Of a DNA stretch of 64,000 nucleotides, positions 22,946-32,112 are shown one piece after another. Source of the stretch: a virus; IMG/VR virus record IMGVR_UViG_3300022744_000020, positions 206,384-270,383 of that record. One strand, 5' to 3'. A program made the translations under genes and the position numbers. The notes under the pieces were generated by a model. It saw nothing but the letters and a program-made list of their open reading frames with translations. It was not told the DNA's origin and did no database searches. How positions within the stretch are numbered: the first letter of the stretch is position 1; the number at the start of each line of letters is the position of its first letter.

Positions 22946-23632
22946 ATGGAACACACTGAAACTCAACCGAATAACACAGCTACCTTTGATCAATTCTTGA
23001 CCGGTTGGCTTAGGCAGATACCAAACATGCCAGGGGATGAATCGAGCGCACTAAGAGTTCTTGAAATCATCAGCAACCAGCAAGATAAGATGGCCTTGAT
23101 GGCTTCCAATCGAGTCAACGAAGCTCTGAATCTGCTTATCAGTACGACACATCACCAAGCTGTTCGACTCAGGAGCGAGGTTAAGTTTGTTCAAGGTCCT
23201 GAGCATTTGTCGAAAGACGTGTCACTGATCCACGAGTTTGTTTCTGACTATCCTCGTGGCGGAATCCCCATCAAAAATAATAAAATCCGTGACACCGTCA
23301 CGGATACGATTTTTTGGGCAATCATTGACAGTGTGGCGAGGCTCGACTACATTGGATCGAAAGAAGGGTTTCGTATTTTGTTCACCCCGGCAATCCTGAC
23401 AAGCGTCTGGGATGAGGAGGATAACTTAGGACCTTGCCAAAAACAGAAGATCACCTTTGAATTGAGGTACACGTTTGATTACCCTGGATTAGTGAACCTT
23501 CACGACACCACACAGCTCAAGGAAAGATGCGATATTCTTTCGGCCAATGGTTTCTTTGAAAGTATCTTGAAGAAGGGGTTTCACGGCATTGTCCTGCAGC
23601 GCTTCGCTTCCAAGTACCGAAACATCATTTAA
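22946..23632 (+). CDS. Hypothetical protein, 228 aa
   Basis: ATG 22946 follows GAGGAAAG. The protein is predicted to be mixed alpha/beta and soluble. A segment rich in basic and polar residues (IPIKNNKIRDTVTDT) occupies the middle, with a C-terminal helical tail. No family recognised. Confidence 0.62.
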   Translation: MEHTETQPNNTATFDQFLTGWLRQIPNMPGDESSALRVLEIISNQQDKMALMASNRVNEALNLLISTTHHQAVRLRSEVKFVQGPEHLSKDVSLIHEFVSDYPRGGIPIKNNKIRDTVTDTIFWAIIDSVARLDYIGSKEGFRILFTPAILTSVWDEEDNLGPCQKQKITFELRYTFDYPGLVNLHDTTQLKERCDILSANGFFESILKKGFHGIVLQRFASKYRNII

Positions 23633-23652
23633 TCTACCAATACCCAGCCACC

Positions 23653-24246
23653 ATGAACGACGATTACTGCAACACCTGCCCCACCAATTCCAAGGGCAGC
23701 ATCACGAACTGTTTGGCCACCACCTGCTCTCAACGCGATCTGATGGTTGAGGAGAATTGGCTTCTTGGCCGACTGATCACCGAACATCATCGGATTGTTG
23801 CCACTATTAAAAGGGGCAACCAGATTGTCGAAGAGAATCGTCTTCGCCGTGAGGCTTACACCAAAACCCCCGTGGTCTGGTCTGGCCTGACACTCACTCA
23901 GGAGGTCATTGATGATGCTGAGCGGCTGATCAAATCTCGACTGATGGAGAGTGTTCTGAAGCTTCTGCAAAGCCATGGCGCCACGCCTGCTCAAGCGCAA
24001 CAGATCTACGATGAACGCAAGCTTGCGACGGATCTTCCGATTCCCGACAGCTACACGTTCAGCAACGGGTTCATTCTCGGCAAGATGAAAACCCGTGAGC
24101 TTTTCGCTCGGATCAACGAGCGCCGGATCATGATGGCTGTGAAGTTGGCAATGGACAGCTTCAATGAAAACCATCCCAACATGGACACTGCCGGGTTGCT
24201 CAGGATTTTCCACGACGACATCAAGAAAACCACGGATCAACTCTGA
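23653..24246 (+). CDS. Hypothetical protein with N-terminal Cys motif, 197 aa
   Basis: ATG 23653 (MNDDYCNTCPTNSKG) opens with CNTC and later CLATTC, four cysteines that could bind a metal. The remainder is helical (VEENWLLGRLITEHHRIVATI). Its stop overlaps the next ATG (TGATG), indicating coupling to the membrane protein 24246. Function unknown. Confidence 0.62.
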   Translation: MNDDYCNTCPTNSKGSITNCLATTCSQRDLMVEENWLLGRLITEHHRIVATIKRGNQIVEENRLRREAYTKTPVVWSGLTLTQEVIDDAERLIKSRLMESVLKLLQSHGATPAQAQQIYDERKLATDLPIPDSYTFSNGFILGKMKTRELFARINERRIMMAVKLAMDSFNENHPNMDTAGLLRIFHDDIKKTTDQL

Positions 24247-24758
24247 TGAAACATCTGATCATCACCTACCTGCCGTACGTGCTCAGCACCATCACCATCT
24301 ACCAGGTGTTTTTGGCAGGAAACAAAAACGTTCACGCGTGGATCATTGGGATGGGTAACCAGGTGCTCTGGTTGACTTGGATTCTTGTCAGCCAGAATTA
24401 TGGTCTTCTCCCGATGAACGTCGCGATGTGGGTCCTGTACACCCGCAACCATTTCAAATGGAGGAAAGAGGCTTCAAACCTCAAGAAGAAATCCCAACCG
24501 ATAATCCACCCCACTCGCGAATTGGCTGTTTATCCTTGCGGTCTGCATTCGATTTCTTTCCTCACTTATCACGCGAGAACCGACCACTCTCCGGTGGTGG
24601 AGTGTCGCTTAGTGAGTGAGGATGATTTTCGCGGATGCGGGAAAGTCAAGTTCTCTACCGAAGAAGTTTCTTTCGACGATATGAGGCAAGCCTACGATTT
24701 GGCTCAGGTTGACCTTCAACAAACCATCTCTAAATATTGCGGACCTCAAAAATGCTGA
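24246..24758 (+). CDS. Membrane protein with soluble C-terminal domain, 170 aa
   Basis: The start overlaps the previous stop. Residues 1-68 contain three hydrophobic segments (IITYLPYVLSTITIYQVFLA, AWIIGMGNQVLWLTWILVS, LLPMNVAMWVLYTRNHFKW), an arrangement seen in small phage inner-membrane proteins of unknown function. The last 85 residues are soluble, with three Cys, and probably cytoplasmic. It overlaps the 24752 gene by 7 nt. Confidence 0.65.
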   Translation: MKHLIITYLPYVLSTITIYQVFLAGNKNVHAWIIGMGNQVLWLTWILVSQNYGLLPMNVAMWVLYTRNHFKWRKEASNLKKKSQPIIHPTRELAVYPCGLHSISFLTYHARTDHSPVVECRLVSEDDFRGCGKVKFSTEEVSFDDMRQAYDLAQVDLQQTISKYCGPQKC

Positions 24759-24973
24759 CTGCAGAAACAACCGTGATCGTTCTTCGTGACCCGAAACTTA
24801 AGAACGAACTGGTCCCCTTCACGTTTCATAGTGAGCAGGGGTTTGAGCCGAATGCGTCGCTTAATCGGTTAGTCAGTCTGGGACTGCTCTCCCTGACGAC
24901 GAAGAATGGAAGGTACCAGTTTTATAGAATCACTCCGGAAGGTCGTGAACTTTGTTTAGCCATTGGGTATTGA
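24752..24973 (+). CDS. Small winged-helix-like protein, 73 aa
   Basis: ATG 24752 overlaps the end of the previous gene. The pattern SLNRLVSLGLLSLTTKNGRYQFYRITPEGREL, given here in parts as recognition-type helix RLVSLGLLS and wing YRITPEGREL, resembles a winged helix-turn-helix. It may bind DNA as a small regulator. The same helix-wing pattern recurs at the C-termini of 25347 and 38506. Confidence 0.5.
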   Translation: MLTAETTVIVLRDPKLKNELVPFTFHSEQGFEPNASLNRLVSLGLLSLTTKNGRYQFYRITPEGRELCLAIGY

Positions 24974-24976
24974 ATT

Positions 24977-25300
24977 ATGAAAATTGCAGATAAACTCCGA
25001 TTGCTTAATGTAAACCCAGAGACCTTAGAGGGGTGGAGTCCGAGCATTTTGTTACGGATTCTGCTCAACTCCGAAGAACTCAATGACCTTGAGGTGGAGG
25101 TTTTGCGGCTTCACGCTCCTAAAAAAGATAATCCGGATATTCTTCCAAAAAGGGTGATGATGAGTACCCAACAATTTCAAACCGCAAAAGGTCTTTACGA
25201 AAAAGGATTGTTATCGAAAACGACTCGAATGACCTATATTCTCAGCATCATGGGAACCTGGGTCTTGTCTATCATTCCTGAAGATTGTGATCGCAGCTAA
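24977..25300 (+). CDS. Hypothetical protein, 107 aa
   Basis: ATG 24977 (MKIADKLRLLNVN) lies 3 nt after the previous stop. The product is helical, with a segment AKGLYEKGLLSKTTRMTYI that again looks like a helix plus wing. A DNA-binding role is possible but unproven. It is the last gene before the promoter-like box at 25310. Confidence 0.55.
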   Translation: MKIADKLRLLNVNPETLEGWSPSILLRILLNSEELNDLEVEVLRLHAPKKDNPDILPKRVMMSTQQFQTAKGLYEKGLLSKTTRMTYILSIMGTWVLSIIPEDCDRS

Positions 25301-25309
25301 ACAAAGCGA

Positions 25310-25319
25310 TACATCATCC
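25310..25319 (+). promoter_or_regulatory. Early-type box TACATCATCC
   Basis: AAGCGATACATCATCC precedes ATG 25347 by 28 nt and shares AAAGCGATACATCAT with the box at 2631. Confidence 0.5.
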
Positions 25320-25346
25320 AACCGCCACAACCAACAAGGCACTGAC

Positions 25347-28300
25347 ATGAAGCTCTCCACCTACCTCAAGAACTACGCTCCATCCCTGAAGATTGTGTTT
25401 TTCAAAGACTCCCCCTCTTGGGAAGACGAGTCCGCTGAAACAAAACTCACTTTTCAGAATTTGGGCCTTTTAAACCCTCAAGACGGGATCAAAATGGATG
25501 ACTTCCTGAAAAAGAATCAGTGTTGGGGTCTGTTTTTCAGCATGCAAGGGCGTCCGCGAGATACAGACGCCAGCACGATTCTGGGGGCTTTCCAATTCGG
25601 TCAGAATCCGGAGATCCTGCGCCGCTTGCCGAACGAGTGTTTGCTTTTCTGCGATGTTGAAATCACTCAGGAAGATCTCGACATCTTTGATGAGACACTG
25701 AAGCAGTCGGGAACCAACATCGAGAACAACTGGTTTTCCACGAGGATCAAAGATCCGATGTTCGTGGATTGCCCGGAGCCACCAACCACCTGCGTGCTTC
25801 CCTCGGCTCCGGACGAGATGATGTTGGCGGCATACATGCTGCGCTCTGCCGCTCGTCTCGGCGTGAAGCTTCTGAGAAGTGAGTCGGACCCGGACAGTAT
25901 TCTGGTATTCCGTCCCAATAGCTGTCCGGTCGATCCGATACATGTGCTGTTGAAAGCATGCGAGCTGAATTTCGACAAGAAAGAAGACCTCATTTTGTCA
26001 CAGTTCGAGCTCACAACGGGGAAGAGATTGACCCGTAACGAACTGGATCAATCTCCGATCTATTGTTTCACCGACGTCTCAATCACCGACGAGGACCTGA
26101 TCGATGCTCGAAGGAAAATGCCACAACTCTTGGCAGAAGATCGTCCGATCCTGGATTGGTTCATGGAAACTGTGAGCGGTGAGGTTGCCAAACCAGAAAC
26201 CGTGAACAGTACCCCCGCCCCGGCTCCTCTTCTGAAAGATCTCATAATCGAAACCCATAAGAAAATCATAAAAGAGATCCTTCCCGCACCAACCGAAACT
26301 CGGGAAAAGGCTCTTGATGAGGCACTGAAGAAAATGCATGAACGCGTCTTTGAAAAGGCCAGTCTTGCAAATGCATCGGAATGCATCCAAGGCCAAATCC
26401 CGTCGAAACAATCCGCGGAAGAAAACCCCATGAAAACTACGAAGCTCAGCGAATACATGGCCTTTGAAATCGGCCGCCTTGGTGGGATTGTCCTCCCGTC
26501 CGGGATCCACATGTACCCGTTTGTGGTCATGCTGCCGATGAGTATTCCGGTCATCGATGATCCGATCTGGTCCTGGCTCAATATGCCGATGGCTGGGTTT
26601 TGCAATCGGACTGCGTTCGGCAAGATATTTCAGGCGTTCCGAAGCCTCCCAGTAGGTCGATCCATCCTCCCTCCGTTTGGGAATTCTCCGCGATACGTCT
26701 TCGAGGAGGTGCTGATCACCAAGCAAGATCTGGACATCGCTCAGGACGACACTCAGAAAATCGCACAGCGATATGGTCGTTACATGCGGCAATACTTCGT
26801 CCAGAAACCCAACACATATGCAGCAGCCCCAATGACGAATCCGTTCTTGTGCCAGCCCTCTGGCTTCATCCCGAGAAGTCCCTTTTCTCCTGAAAGCATT
26901 GCCCTCCCTCATTCTGAATGGGAAGATTGTCGTCGTAGGATCAACCCCCAACCAGAACCCAGCATGTATCTCTCCGAGTATCTTGGAAAGACCCTCCACA
27001 CCGTGAACGCGCCGTTTAATGTGTTGGGGTTCCCGAGCAATGGGCGCGATGCTGGACTGATTGTGAAATCGACAACAGCCATGCTAACGGCCAGCAGCGG
27101 TGTCGATCAGCAATGGAGGAACATAGTAACCAATGGCGCCTCTTGGGGCGAGAGGAACGTCAAGATCTTCGAAGCATTTCAAGTTCAGGCGTATGAGGGG
27201 CAGTTTGATTCCCTCCATACGCGATACGCTGGGCCTTCCTCCAACATCTTTCTGGCTTTCCGTGATATCAAGATCACTCAGGCGGACATCGAACTCGCTC
27301 GTCAAGCGATGCGGCAGTTCACGGGGGTTCAAGCTACTCACCCGTGGCTTGGACTGGATCTTCCACTCAGTCCGACTTCTCAATTTACTGGAGTCTCCGA
27401 ACCCATGAAAACCAACCCTTTCCCGCGCATGGGGATGTATGAAACAAAAATCCACACCCTGGGCTCGTACCTTCGTCGGTCGCTGGAGCGCTCGACGTCC
27501 CAATTGTCCGTCATCCAGCTTCGTCAACTGGGTACCGCGGCAATTGTCCAGCATGGTGCCCTGAGTGGAGAAAACGCGTATCTGTGGCCAGCCTGGATGG
27601 GGGTAATTACTCTTTCAGACGCATCGTCACTGTACTGTAATCCTATTTTCCGGGCTTTCTTACACGTTATCCCTGATACCAGCCGCAACTGGATGCGCAT
27701 GAGTGGTAATCATGATCTGGTCTTGGGGTATTTTCACGATTACGTGATCACTCAGAAAGACCTCGAGCATGCGCGACAATACATGACCCTGGATGGGAAG
27801 CCTCATCCGTGGTTAAAAATGGACCTCGAAGAACTCGAACCCGCGAAGCTCGGACTCTACCAGTATCTCCGTCGCGAGGTGGAAAACTGCAACAATCGGT
27901 TCCGTGTTGTCCTGCGCACCAATCAGGATCAGTCAGTTGGAGTGATCTGCTACGACTATGACAAGGAAGACGATGGGGATGGATCGGCTTACAACTGGGC
28001 CATCGCTGTTTACAACTACCGGCAGCAAAATCGCCATGATTCCGTCATCTTCAACATGTTCCTGAACGGACTGAGAACGAAAGACTTCTACAACGAACGC
28101 CCGAAGAGTCGCGCTGATTTCATCTTCCTCAACGCCGACATCAGCCAGTTGGACATTGACAAAGCACGTCAGGTTTATCAAGAGGTGACCAAAATGACTC
28201 AGGTACATCCCTGGCTTATTTCGGACCTCGTCAAGGGCGTGGTTTTCACCGGACAGCCGATTGCGCCGTCACAAGCTGGTTATGTTCCCATCCCGCCAAC

Positions 28301-28685
28301 GCAGCCGGGACCGCAGTTCGTGACGGAAAGTGGCTGGAAGCCGATCCCAATCCCGGAATGGGCGCGGACCATCCGAGAAGAAGCCATGGATCAAGCATTT
28401 CCTCATCGTCGGGATCAGTCCAATTTGGCAGAGGCGGCAAAGGTCCAAGCTATCTTTGGTCTGGTTGAAAACCTGAGTCATGGCGCACGATGCGTGCTGA
28501 GGACCCTGAAAGAAGTCGGGGCCACTGCTGCTAGTTCGATCATTGAGACCCATGGACTGAAGGCTTTGGAGGAAGCCAGGTTTGTTCTGCGATTCCGCAG
28601 CCAAGGAGAAAGTCACGTGTCGATCAATAAAGACGGTGTGATAGCACTGAAGATGCTGAAGGTCCTCTTTCCGAATGAGGGATAA
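25347..28685 (+). CDS. Large modular protein with six related repeats, 1112 aa
   Basis: ATG 25347 (MKLSTYLKNYAPSLK) lies after the promoter box, so an earlier in-frame start is rejected. Six modules end in a shared element of the form D-V-x-I-T-x2-D-L-x3-A-R: CDVEITQEDLDIF, TDVSITDEDLIDARR, EEVLITKQDLDIAQ, RDIKITQADIELAR, HDYVITQKDLEHAR and NADISQLDIDKAR. Most begin with an LSxYL-like helix (KLSEYMAFEI, MYLSEYLGKTL, LGSYLRRSLE, LYQYLRREVE). The last three close with HPWL-x2-DL. The final 80 residues look like a winged helix shared with 38506. There is no signal peptide. The repeats may bind successive partners. Function unknown. Confidence 0.72.
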   Translation: MKLSTYLKNYAPSLKIVFFKDSPSWEDESAETKLTFQNLGLLNPQDGIKMDDFLKKNQCWGLFFSMQGRPRDTDASTILGAFQFGQNPEILRRLPNECLLFCDVEITQEDLDIFDETLKQSGTNIENNWFSTRIKDPMFVDCPEPPTTCVLPSAPDEMMLAAYMLRSAARLGVKLLRSESDPDSILVFRPNSCPVDPIHVLLKACELNFDKKEDLILSQFELTTGKRLTRNELDQSPIYCFTDVSITDEDLIDARRKMPQLLAEDRPILDWFMETVSGEVAKPETVNSTPAPAPLLKDLIIETHKKIIKEILPAPTETREKALDEALKKMHERVFEKASLANASECIQGQIPSKQSAEENPMKTTKLSEYMAFEIGRLGGIVLPSGIHMYPFVVMLPMSIPVIDDPIWSWLNMPMAGFCNRTAFGKIFQAFRSLPVGRSILPPFGNSPRYVFEEVLITKQDLDIAQDDTQKIAQRYGRYMRQYFVQKPNTYAAAPMTNPFLCQPSGFIPRSPFSPESIALPHSEWEDCRRRINPQPEPSMYLSEYLGKTLHTVNAPFNVLGFPSNGRDAGLIVKSTTAMLTASSGVDQQWRNIVTNGASWGERNVKIFEAFQVQAYEGQFDSLHTRYAGPSSNIFLAFRDIKITQADIELARQAMRQFTGVQATHPWLGLDLPLSPTSQFTGVSEPMKTNPFPRMGMYETKIHTLGSYLRRSLERSTSQLSVIQLRQLGTAAIVQHGALSGENAYLWPAWMGVITLSDASSLYCNPIFRAFLHVIPDTSRNWMRMSGNHDLVLGYFHDYVITQKDLEHARQYMTLDGKPHPWLKMDLEELEPAKLGLYQYLRREVENCNNRFRVVLRTNQDQSVGVICYDYDKEDDGDGSAYNWAIAVYNYRQQNRHDSVIFNMFLNGLRTKDFYNERPKSRADFIFLNADISQLDIDKARQVYQEVTKMTQVHPWLISDLVKGVVFTGQPIAPSQAGYVPIPPTQPGPQFVTESGWKPIPIPEWARTIREEAMDQAFPHRRDQSNLAEAAKVQAIFGLVENLSHGARCVLRTLKEVGATAASSIIETHGLKALEEARFVLRFRSQGESHVSINKDGVIALKMLKVLFPNEG

Positions 28686-28701
28686 AATCCCCTGATGGAA
28701 T

Positions 28702-28753
28702 GCTACTACCCTGGACGCCAAAAGCGTCCAGGGTAGTAGCTCCTTCTTTTTTA
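28702..28753 (+). terminator. Intrinsic terminator
   Basis: A 17-bp perfect stem from GCTACTACCCTGGACGC and its complement (28702-28740) is followed by a T-rich tail. Confidence 0.9.
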
Positions 28754-28806
28754 TATCGTTCCGGCATTTTGTACAAATCCACCACACCGATCGCTGGAGC
28801 TTACCC

Positions 28807-29592
28807 ATGATTTCCTTGCAACTCGCTTCAAAGAAAGAAGCTTTTGATTTCTTCCCTGGCTTTGAAGACATCTGGCCCTCCAAATGGAGCGAGCAAGCCA
28901 TGGTCGCTACAACCGACTGGACTCTTGATGAAGCCGATGGAGAGATTTTCTACATTCTTAACGACGGCAAGAAGATTGGAATTACTGGCTGGTGGCCGTT
29001 ATCCGAATCAATGGCCGGGCTTCGCTGGCATGGCGTCATCCCTGAATGCCGAGGTCATGGATTTGGAAAGCAAGCGCTTATTTACCTTACCAATCGTCTT
29101 GCTTCAAACTACAAAAAATTGATCGAAGTCACCATGAGTGATGCACCGATCAAGTTCTTTCGTTCTTTCGGATTCGAAGAAATTACGGACCCGATCTTGA
29201 TTGAATTTACCAAGAAATTGGTAGGGGATTACGGACATCGTTTTTTGGAATTTCGATTGGAGGAGAAGCGGATCTCGTACAAAGACTACGACTATCCGTG
29301 GGATTGTGTCAGCGTGTTTAAGCTGACCACAGAACATTGGGGCCCCTCTTATCGGCTGGATCAATACTGGCGTGGGTTGGGTCCTGGCCAGAATCTTTTT
29401 GTGGAAGTTTCATATTTCAAACTAGGAACTGAGAATAACGACCACAAGGTTTTGGTTCGTGGTGGGGACGCCGGTGGAATGGAGCGTACGTTCCCAGGAC
29501 GGGCGGCAGCAAAAGAGTTCTTTGATAAAATTGTGGAGTTGCCAAGGGTTAACGGAGCAGAACTCAAAGCCCTAGGCTTCACCTACATTTAA
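28807..29592 (+). CDS. GNAT-family N-acetyltransferase with extra C-terminal domain
   Basis: This 261-residue protein starts at ATG 28807. The acetyl-CoA loop RGHGFG (residues 82-87, after GVIPEC) matches motif A of GNAT enzymes, and FFRSFGFEEI near residue 119 matches the usual motif B end. GNATs transfer acetyl groups to amines of small molecules, proteins or aminoacyl-tRNA. About 100 residues follow the core, with a beta-rich, glycine-containing segment (HKVLVRGGDAGGMERTF) that I do not recognise. The gene stands alone between a terminator and the 29624 promoter. The interval 28741-28806 holds TTATATCGTT, a weak promoter candidate. Confidence 0.8.
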   Translation: MISLQLASKKEAFDFFPGFEDIWPSKWSEQAMVATTDWTLDEADGEIFYILNDGKKIGITGWWPLSESMAGLRWHGVIPECRGHGFGKQALIYLTNRLASNYKKLIEVTMSDAPIKFFRSFGFEEITDPILIEFTKKLVGDYGHRFLEFRLEEKRISYKDYDYPWDCVSVFKLTTEHWGPSYRLDQYWRGLGPGQNLFVEVSYFKLGTENNDHKVLVRGGDAGGMERTFPGRAAAKEFFDKIVELPRVNGAELKALGFTYI

Positions 29593-29623
29593 GATGGTGT
29601 AGTCACATTCCAAAAATTCATGG

Positions 29624-29646
29624 TCATATATACTCTCATTGAATCG
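29624..29646 (+). promoter_or_regulatory. Early-type promoter box with CATTGAATCG
   Basis: TCATATATACTCTCATTGAATC matches the boxes at 4039 and 63364. It lies 50 nt upstream of ATG 29696. Confidence 0.5.
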
Positions 29647-29695
29647 CAAAGCAATTTCGCATAACGATTCACCCTCCTGAGAAAAAGGAACTTTT

Positions 29696-29977
29696 ATGAC
29701 CATCGTCGTTACCACCTCCGCACACGCTCTTCAGTTCATGACCGACCTCCGGGTCGGTGTGATTGGGTATGCCAAGGCGACCATCTCGGAGGCAATGGAG
29801 GAGCTGGCAGAAGCTGCTCAAATGGGTAATCGAGTTGTTCTCTTCAACGTCGGGGAGGACTCCCTGGTGGAAGGAATCCCCTTCGTCATTGAAACGGATG
29901 CTGAGAAGATCAGCGGCGTCCGACAGGTGTTCATTCGTCCCCAGTCTCTGGCAGATGTTTGGATGATCCTGGAGTAA
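29696..29977 (+). CDS. Hypothetical protein, 93 aa
   Basis: ATG 29696 has AAAAAGGAA upstream. The protein is alpha/beta and neutral, with valine-rich strands (TIVVTTSAH, NRVVLFNVGED) and an acidic helix. It is a single-gene unit between promoter 29624 and the hairpin at 29991. No family recognised. Confidence 0.62.
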   Translation: MTIVVTTSAHALQFMTDLRVGVIGYAKATISEAMEELAEAAQMGNRVVLFNVGEDSLVEGIPFVIETDAEKISGVRQVFIRPQSLADVWMILE

Positions 29978-29990
29978 TCTCTGGGTGGAT

Positions 29991-30018
29991 GGGGCTTCGG
30001 CCCCTCCTTAATTTTTTC
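29991..30018 (+). terminator. Intrinsic terminator with UUCG loop
   Basis: GGGGC, TTCG, GCCCC, then TCCTTAATTTTTT. Confidence 0.8.
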
Positions 30019-30034
30019 TTGGAAGGAAGATCAA

Positions 30035-30460
30035 ATGCACGACGGAAGTATTCCTAGCTGGAAAAATTTCGGCACAGATAGCGTTCAGCGCCGTCCCTCA
30101 AAACCAACCCAGCCCGATCCACTTTACCCCTTTTGCGAGCCGGTGGAAATGGTCATGACTGAGAACGGACCAAGACAGGCTGAAACGGATTTAATGAAAT
30201 TCAAGCGCACCGGTAACGCCCTCTGCGCGGCAAAGCTTTTGTCCGATCAAATACTTCAGGACCTGAAAAAGCCGGAGATCAAAATTCGTCGAGATTATCT
30301 CGAATGGCTTCTGGCCTATTTAGAGGTTGATTGGGACTCGATCATGGAAAGTAACAACCGAGCTACTCGGAATGTGAATGATTTAATGGAGCGAGCCCAA
30401 GAAAACAAAGAAAACCAAAAGCTCGTGGTGGCCAGACTCGCAACCATTAGAAAAGATTAA
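30035..30460 (+). CDS. Hypothetical protein, 141 aa
   Basis: ATG 30035 follows GGAAGGAAGA. The first 45 residues are polar and proline-rich; the rest is helical and charged, with a basic Lys/Arg/Asn tail. A partner of gene 30519 cannot be deduced. No family recognised. Confidence 0.6.
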   Translation: MHDGSIPSWKNFGTDSVQRRPSKPTQPDPLYPFCEPVEMVMTENGPRQAETDLMKFKRTGNALCAAKLLSDQILQDLKKPEIKIRRDYLEWLLAYLEVDWDSIMESNNRATRNVNDLMERAQENKENQKLVVARLATIRKD

Positions 30461-30465
30461 GATCC

Positions 30466-30499
30466 TATATCATCGATCTGGATAATCCAAATCCAGATC
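30466..30499 (+). promoter_or_regulatory. Early-type box abutting a 9-bp inverted repeat
   Basis: TATATCATCG (30466-30475) runs directly into GATCTGGAT (30475-30483), which pairs perfectly with ATCCAGATC (30491-30499). This could be an operator or a hairpin at the mRNA 5' end, upstream of ATG 30519. Confidence 0.5.
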
Positions 30500-30518
30500 A
30501 ACCAAACCAACCGCCATC

Positions 30519-31391
30519 ATGACCATTCCTACCGTCTACTCCCAAGCCCGCCCGCAGATCTTTACCGAGGAGGAAATCGCACAGATGACTCCCGTCAATC
30601 AACTCGCTTACGCGCGACTGAAAAGACTCAATCCGGAGGAGGAAGCAGGCTTCTTCCGCTGGAGCGCCGGCTCGTTGGCCTTTGATTCCGATGTGGAGAA
30701 CCATCCCTGCTGGGGCCACATCTACGCCAATCGGATCCGTGAATTATTGGTGGGGCTCAAAGATGAGAATCTCTACGTTGAGGTGTTTGACATGGGGGAG
30801 TTCTGGGTCTACAACCTTCAGCTCAACAACCCTCAGCAATGGAAGATTCTCAATCAGGGGGTCTACCACTTTCAGACGGAATACCAGCAAAGTTTTGGCC
30901 ATGTGTCGTCGGACGCAGATACCATGACGGTGATGTACAAATCCCGACCCATGGGCCCGGTTCCGGATCACAGCATCGATGCCTGGTGGATCTCGGACAG
31001 CTTGTTGACCCGCATGGTCGACTACTGGTCGGCCAAGAAGTATTTCCAGCGGCTGGAAACTCAGCAGCACCGATACGAAGTAGCCCCCATTACCCGGCTC
31101 ATTTTGGAGTCGAGCAACGGAGAAAAGAAACTGGTGGACATTTCCGGGCTTGTCGGCATGTTCCATTACGGGGACGAGGGTTCTGTGAGGCTGGCCTTTC
31201 GGTATTTGGACAACCAGAGAGACACTGGCTTGGAGGTGGGTACCAAGGAAGCCGCTGATCGTTACCAGAAGTTCATTTTGGACGAGTTGGCTGCTCAGGG
31301 GGTTCCCGTTCTGAACAACAAGGCACCGGATCTGAAGGCGTTCTATCCCGCTCAAAACTACCGTCGATCTGCCCCGCTAATCCTCAGATAA
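30519..31391 (+). CDS. Hypothetical protein, 290 aa
   Basis: ATG 30519 (MTIPTVYSQARPQIF) follows the CCGCCATC leader shared by several units in this phage, without a clear ribosome-binding site. The protein is soluble, acidic and tryptophan-rich (WWISDSLLTRMVDYW). It may have two alpha/beta domains. I recognise nothing. A strong terminator follows. Confidence 0.65.
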   Translation: MTIPTVYSQARPQIFTEEEIAQMTPVNQLAYARLKRLNPEEEAGFFRWSAGSLAFDSDVENHPCWGHIYANRIRELLVGLKDENLYVEVFDMGEFWVYNLQLNNPQQWKILNQGVYHFQTEYQQSFGHVSSDADTMTVMYKSRPMGPVPDHSIDAWWISDSLLTRMVDYWSAKKYFQRLETQQHRYEVAPITRLILESSNGEKKLVDISGLVGMFHYGDEGSVRLAFRYLDNQRDTGLEVGTKEAADRYQKFILDELAAQGVPVLNNKAPDLKAFYPAQNYRRSAPLILR

Positions 31392-31422
31392 GCCTCAAAA
31401 ACTGAAGCTTTAAGACAGCTCA

Positions 31423-31471
31423 ATACTGCCCCTTCCTCAAAAAGGAAGGGGCAGTATGCTTTTCTTTTTCT
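31423..31471 (+). terminator. Intrinsic terminator
   Basis: ATACTGCCCCTTCC (31423-31436) pairs with GGAAGGGGCAGTAT (31444-31457), then TTTTCTTTTTCTTTT. Confidence 0.88.
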
Positions 31472-31521
31472 TTTATTCTCTGCCGGCAAGTAAATTCTCA
31501 AACTTAACCAGGAGTGCATCC

Positions 31522-32112
31522 ATGCAACCCCTTAAGCAATTGATTTTATTGCTGTGTTTTCTGTTCAGCACCAATGCGTTCAGTCACACACCGCAGTGGA
31601 TAACTCACCAAACTAAAGGCCGAGTAAGTCAATCTCTGGCTGTAAAAATTGTCTCTTTTGTGCATGCCTACTCACTCAAGCGGGATCTAGATCCTGACTT
31701 GGTGTTTCGGTTCATCACGGTGGAGTCAGGGTTTCGATACAATGCATTATCCAAAGCCAACGCTCGTGGATATATGCAAGTAGTACCACAGTACCACCCT
31801 GAAAAAATAAGAGGTCGCAACCTCTTTGATCTCGAAACCAACATTGAAGTTGGGACGGCAGTGTTTCAAGAATATCTACTCAAGTATGGTGACGTTGATA
31901 AAGCCATTCGCGCTTATCAAGGAAATCATCGCAGTGATGTCTACTTGAACAAAATTCGAGCAGTCAAGTTTATTGACTATCCGAATTACTACCCCAACAC
32001 ATCCCTCATTCCTGTCGAGTCGAATGCTGTAGATTTTAATGAACCTACATCATCAATTTGCGACGAGTTAGATCACTACGCTTGCATGCCTGACGAATTG
32101 CGTCGGCCATAA
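31522..32112 (+). CDS. Secreted SLT-family lytic transglycosylase, 196 aa
   Basis: ATG 31522 has AGGAG 8 nt upstream. MQPLKQLILLLCFLFSTNAF is a signal peptide. The catalytic glutamate is in FITVESGFRYNAL (Glu68), followed by GYMQVVPQYHP and a YQGNHRS segment in place of the usual Y-N-x-G, which is typical of lysozyme-superfamily transglycosylases. The enzyme would cut peptidoglycan in the periplasm. The C-terminal 40 residues are acidic, with two Cys. Gene 32181 is a shorter paralog directly downstream, so duplication is likely. Confidence 0.85.
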   Translation: MQPLKQLILLLCFLFSTNAFSHTPQWITHQTKGRVSQSLAVKIVSFVHAYSLKRDLDPDLVFRFITVESGFRYNALSKANARGYMQVVPQYHPEKIRGRNLFDLETNIEVGTAVFQEYLLKYGDVDKAIRAYQGNHRSDVYLNKIRAVKFIDYPNYYPNTSLIPVESNAVDFNEPTSSICDELDHYACMPDELRRP

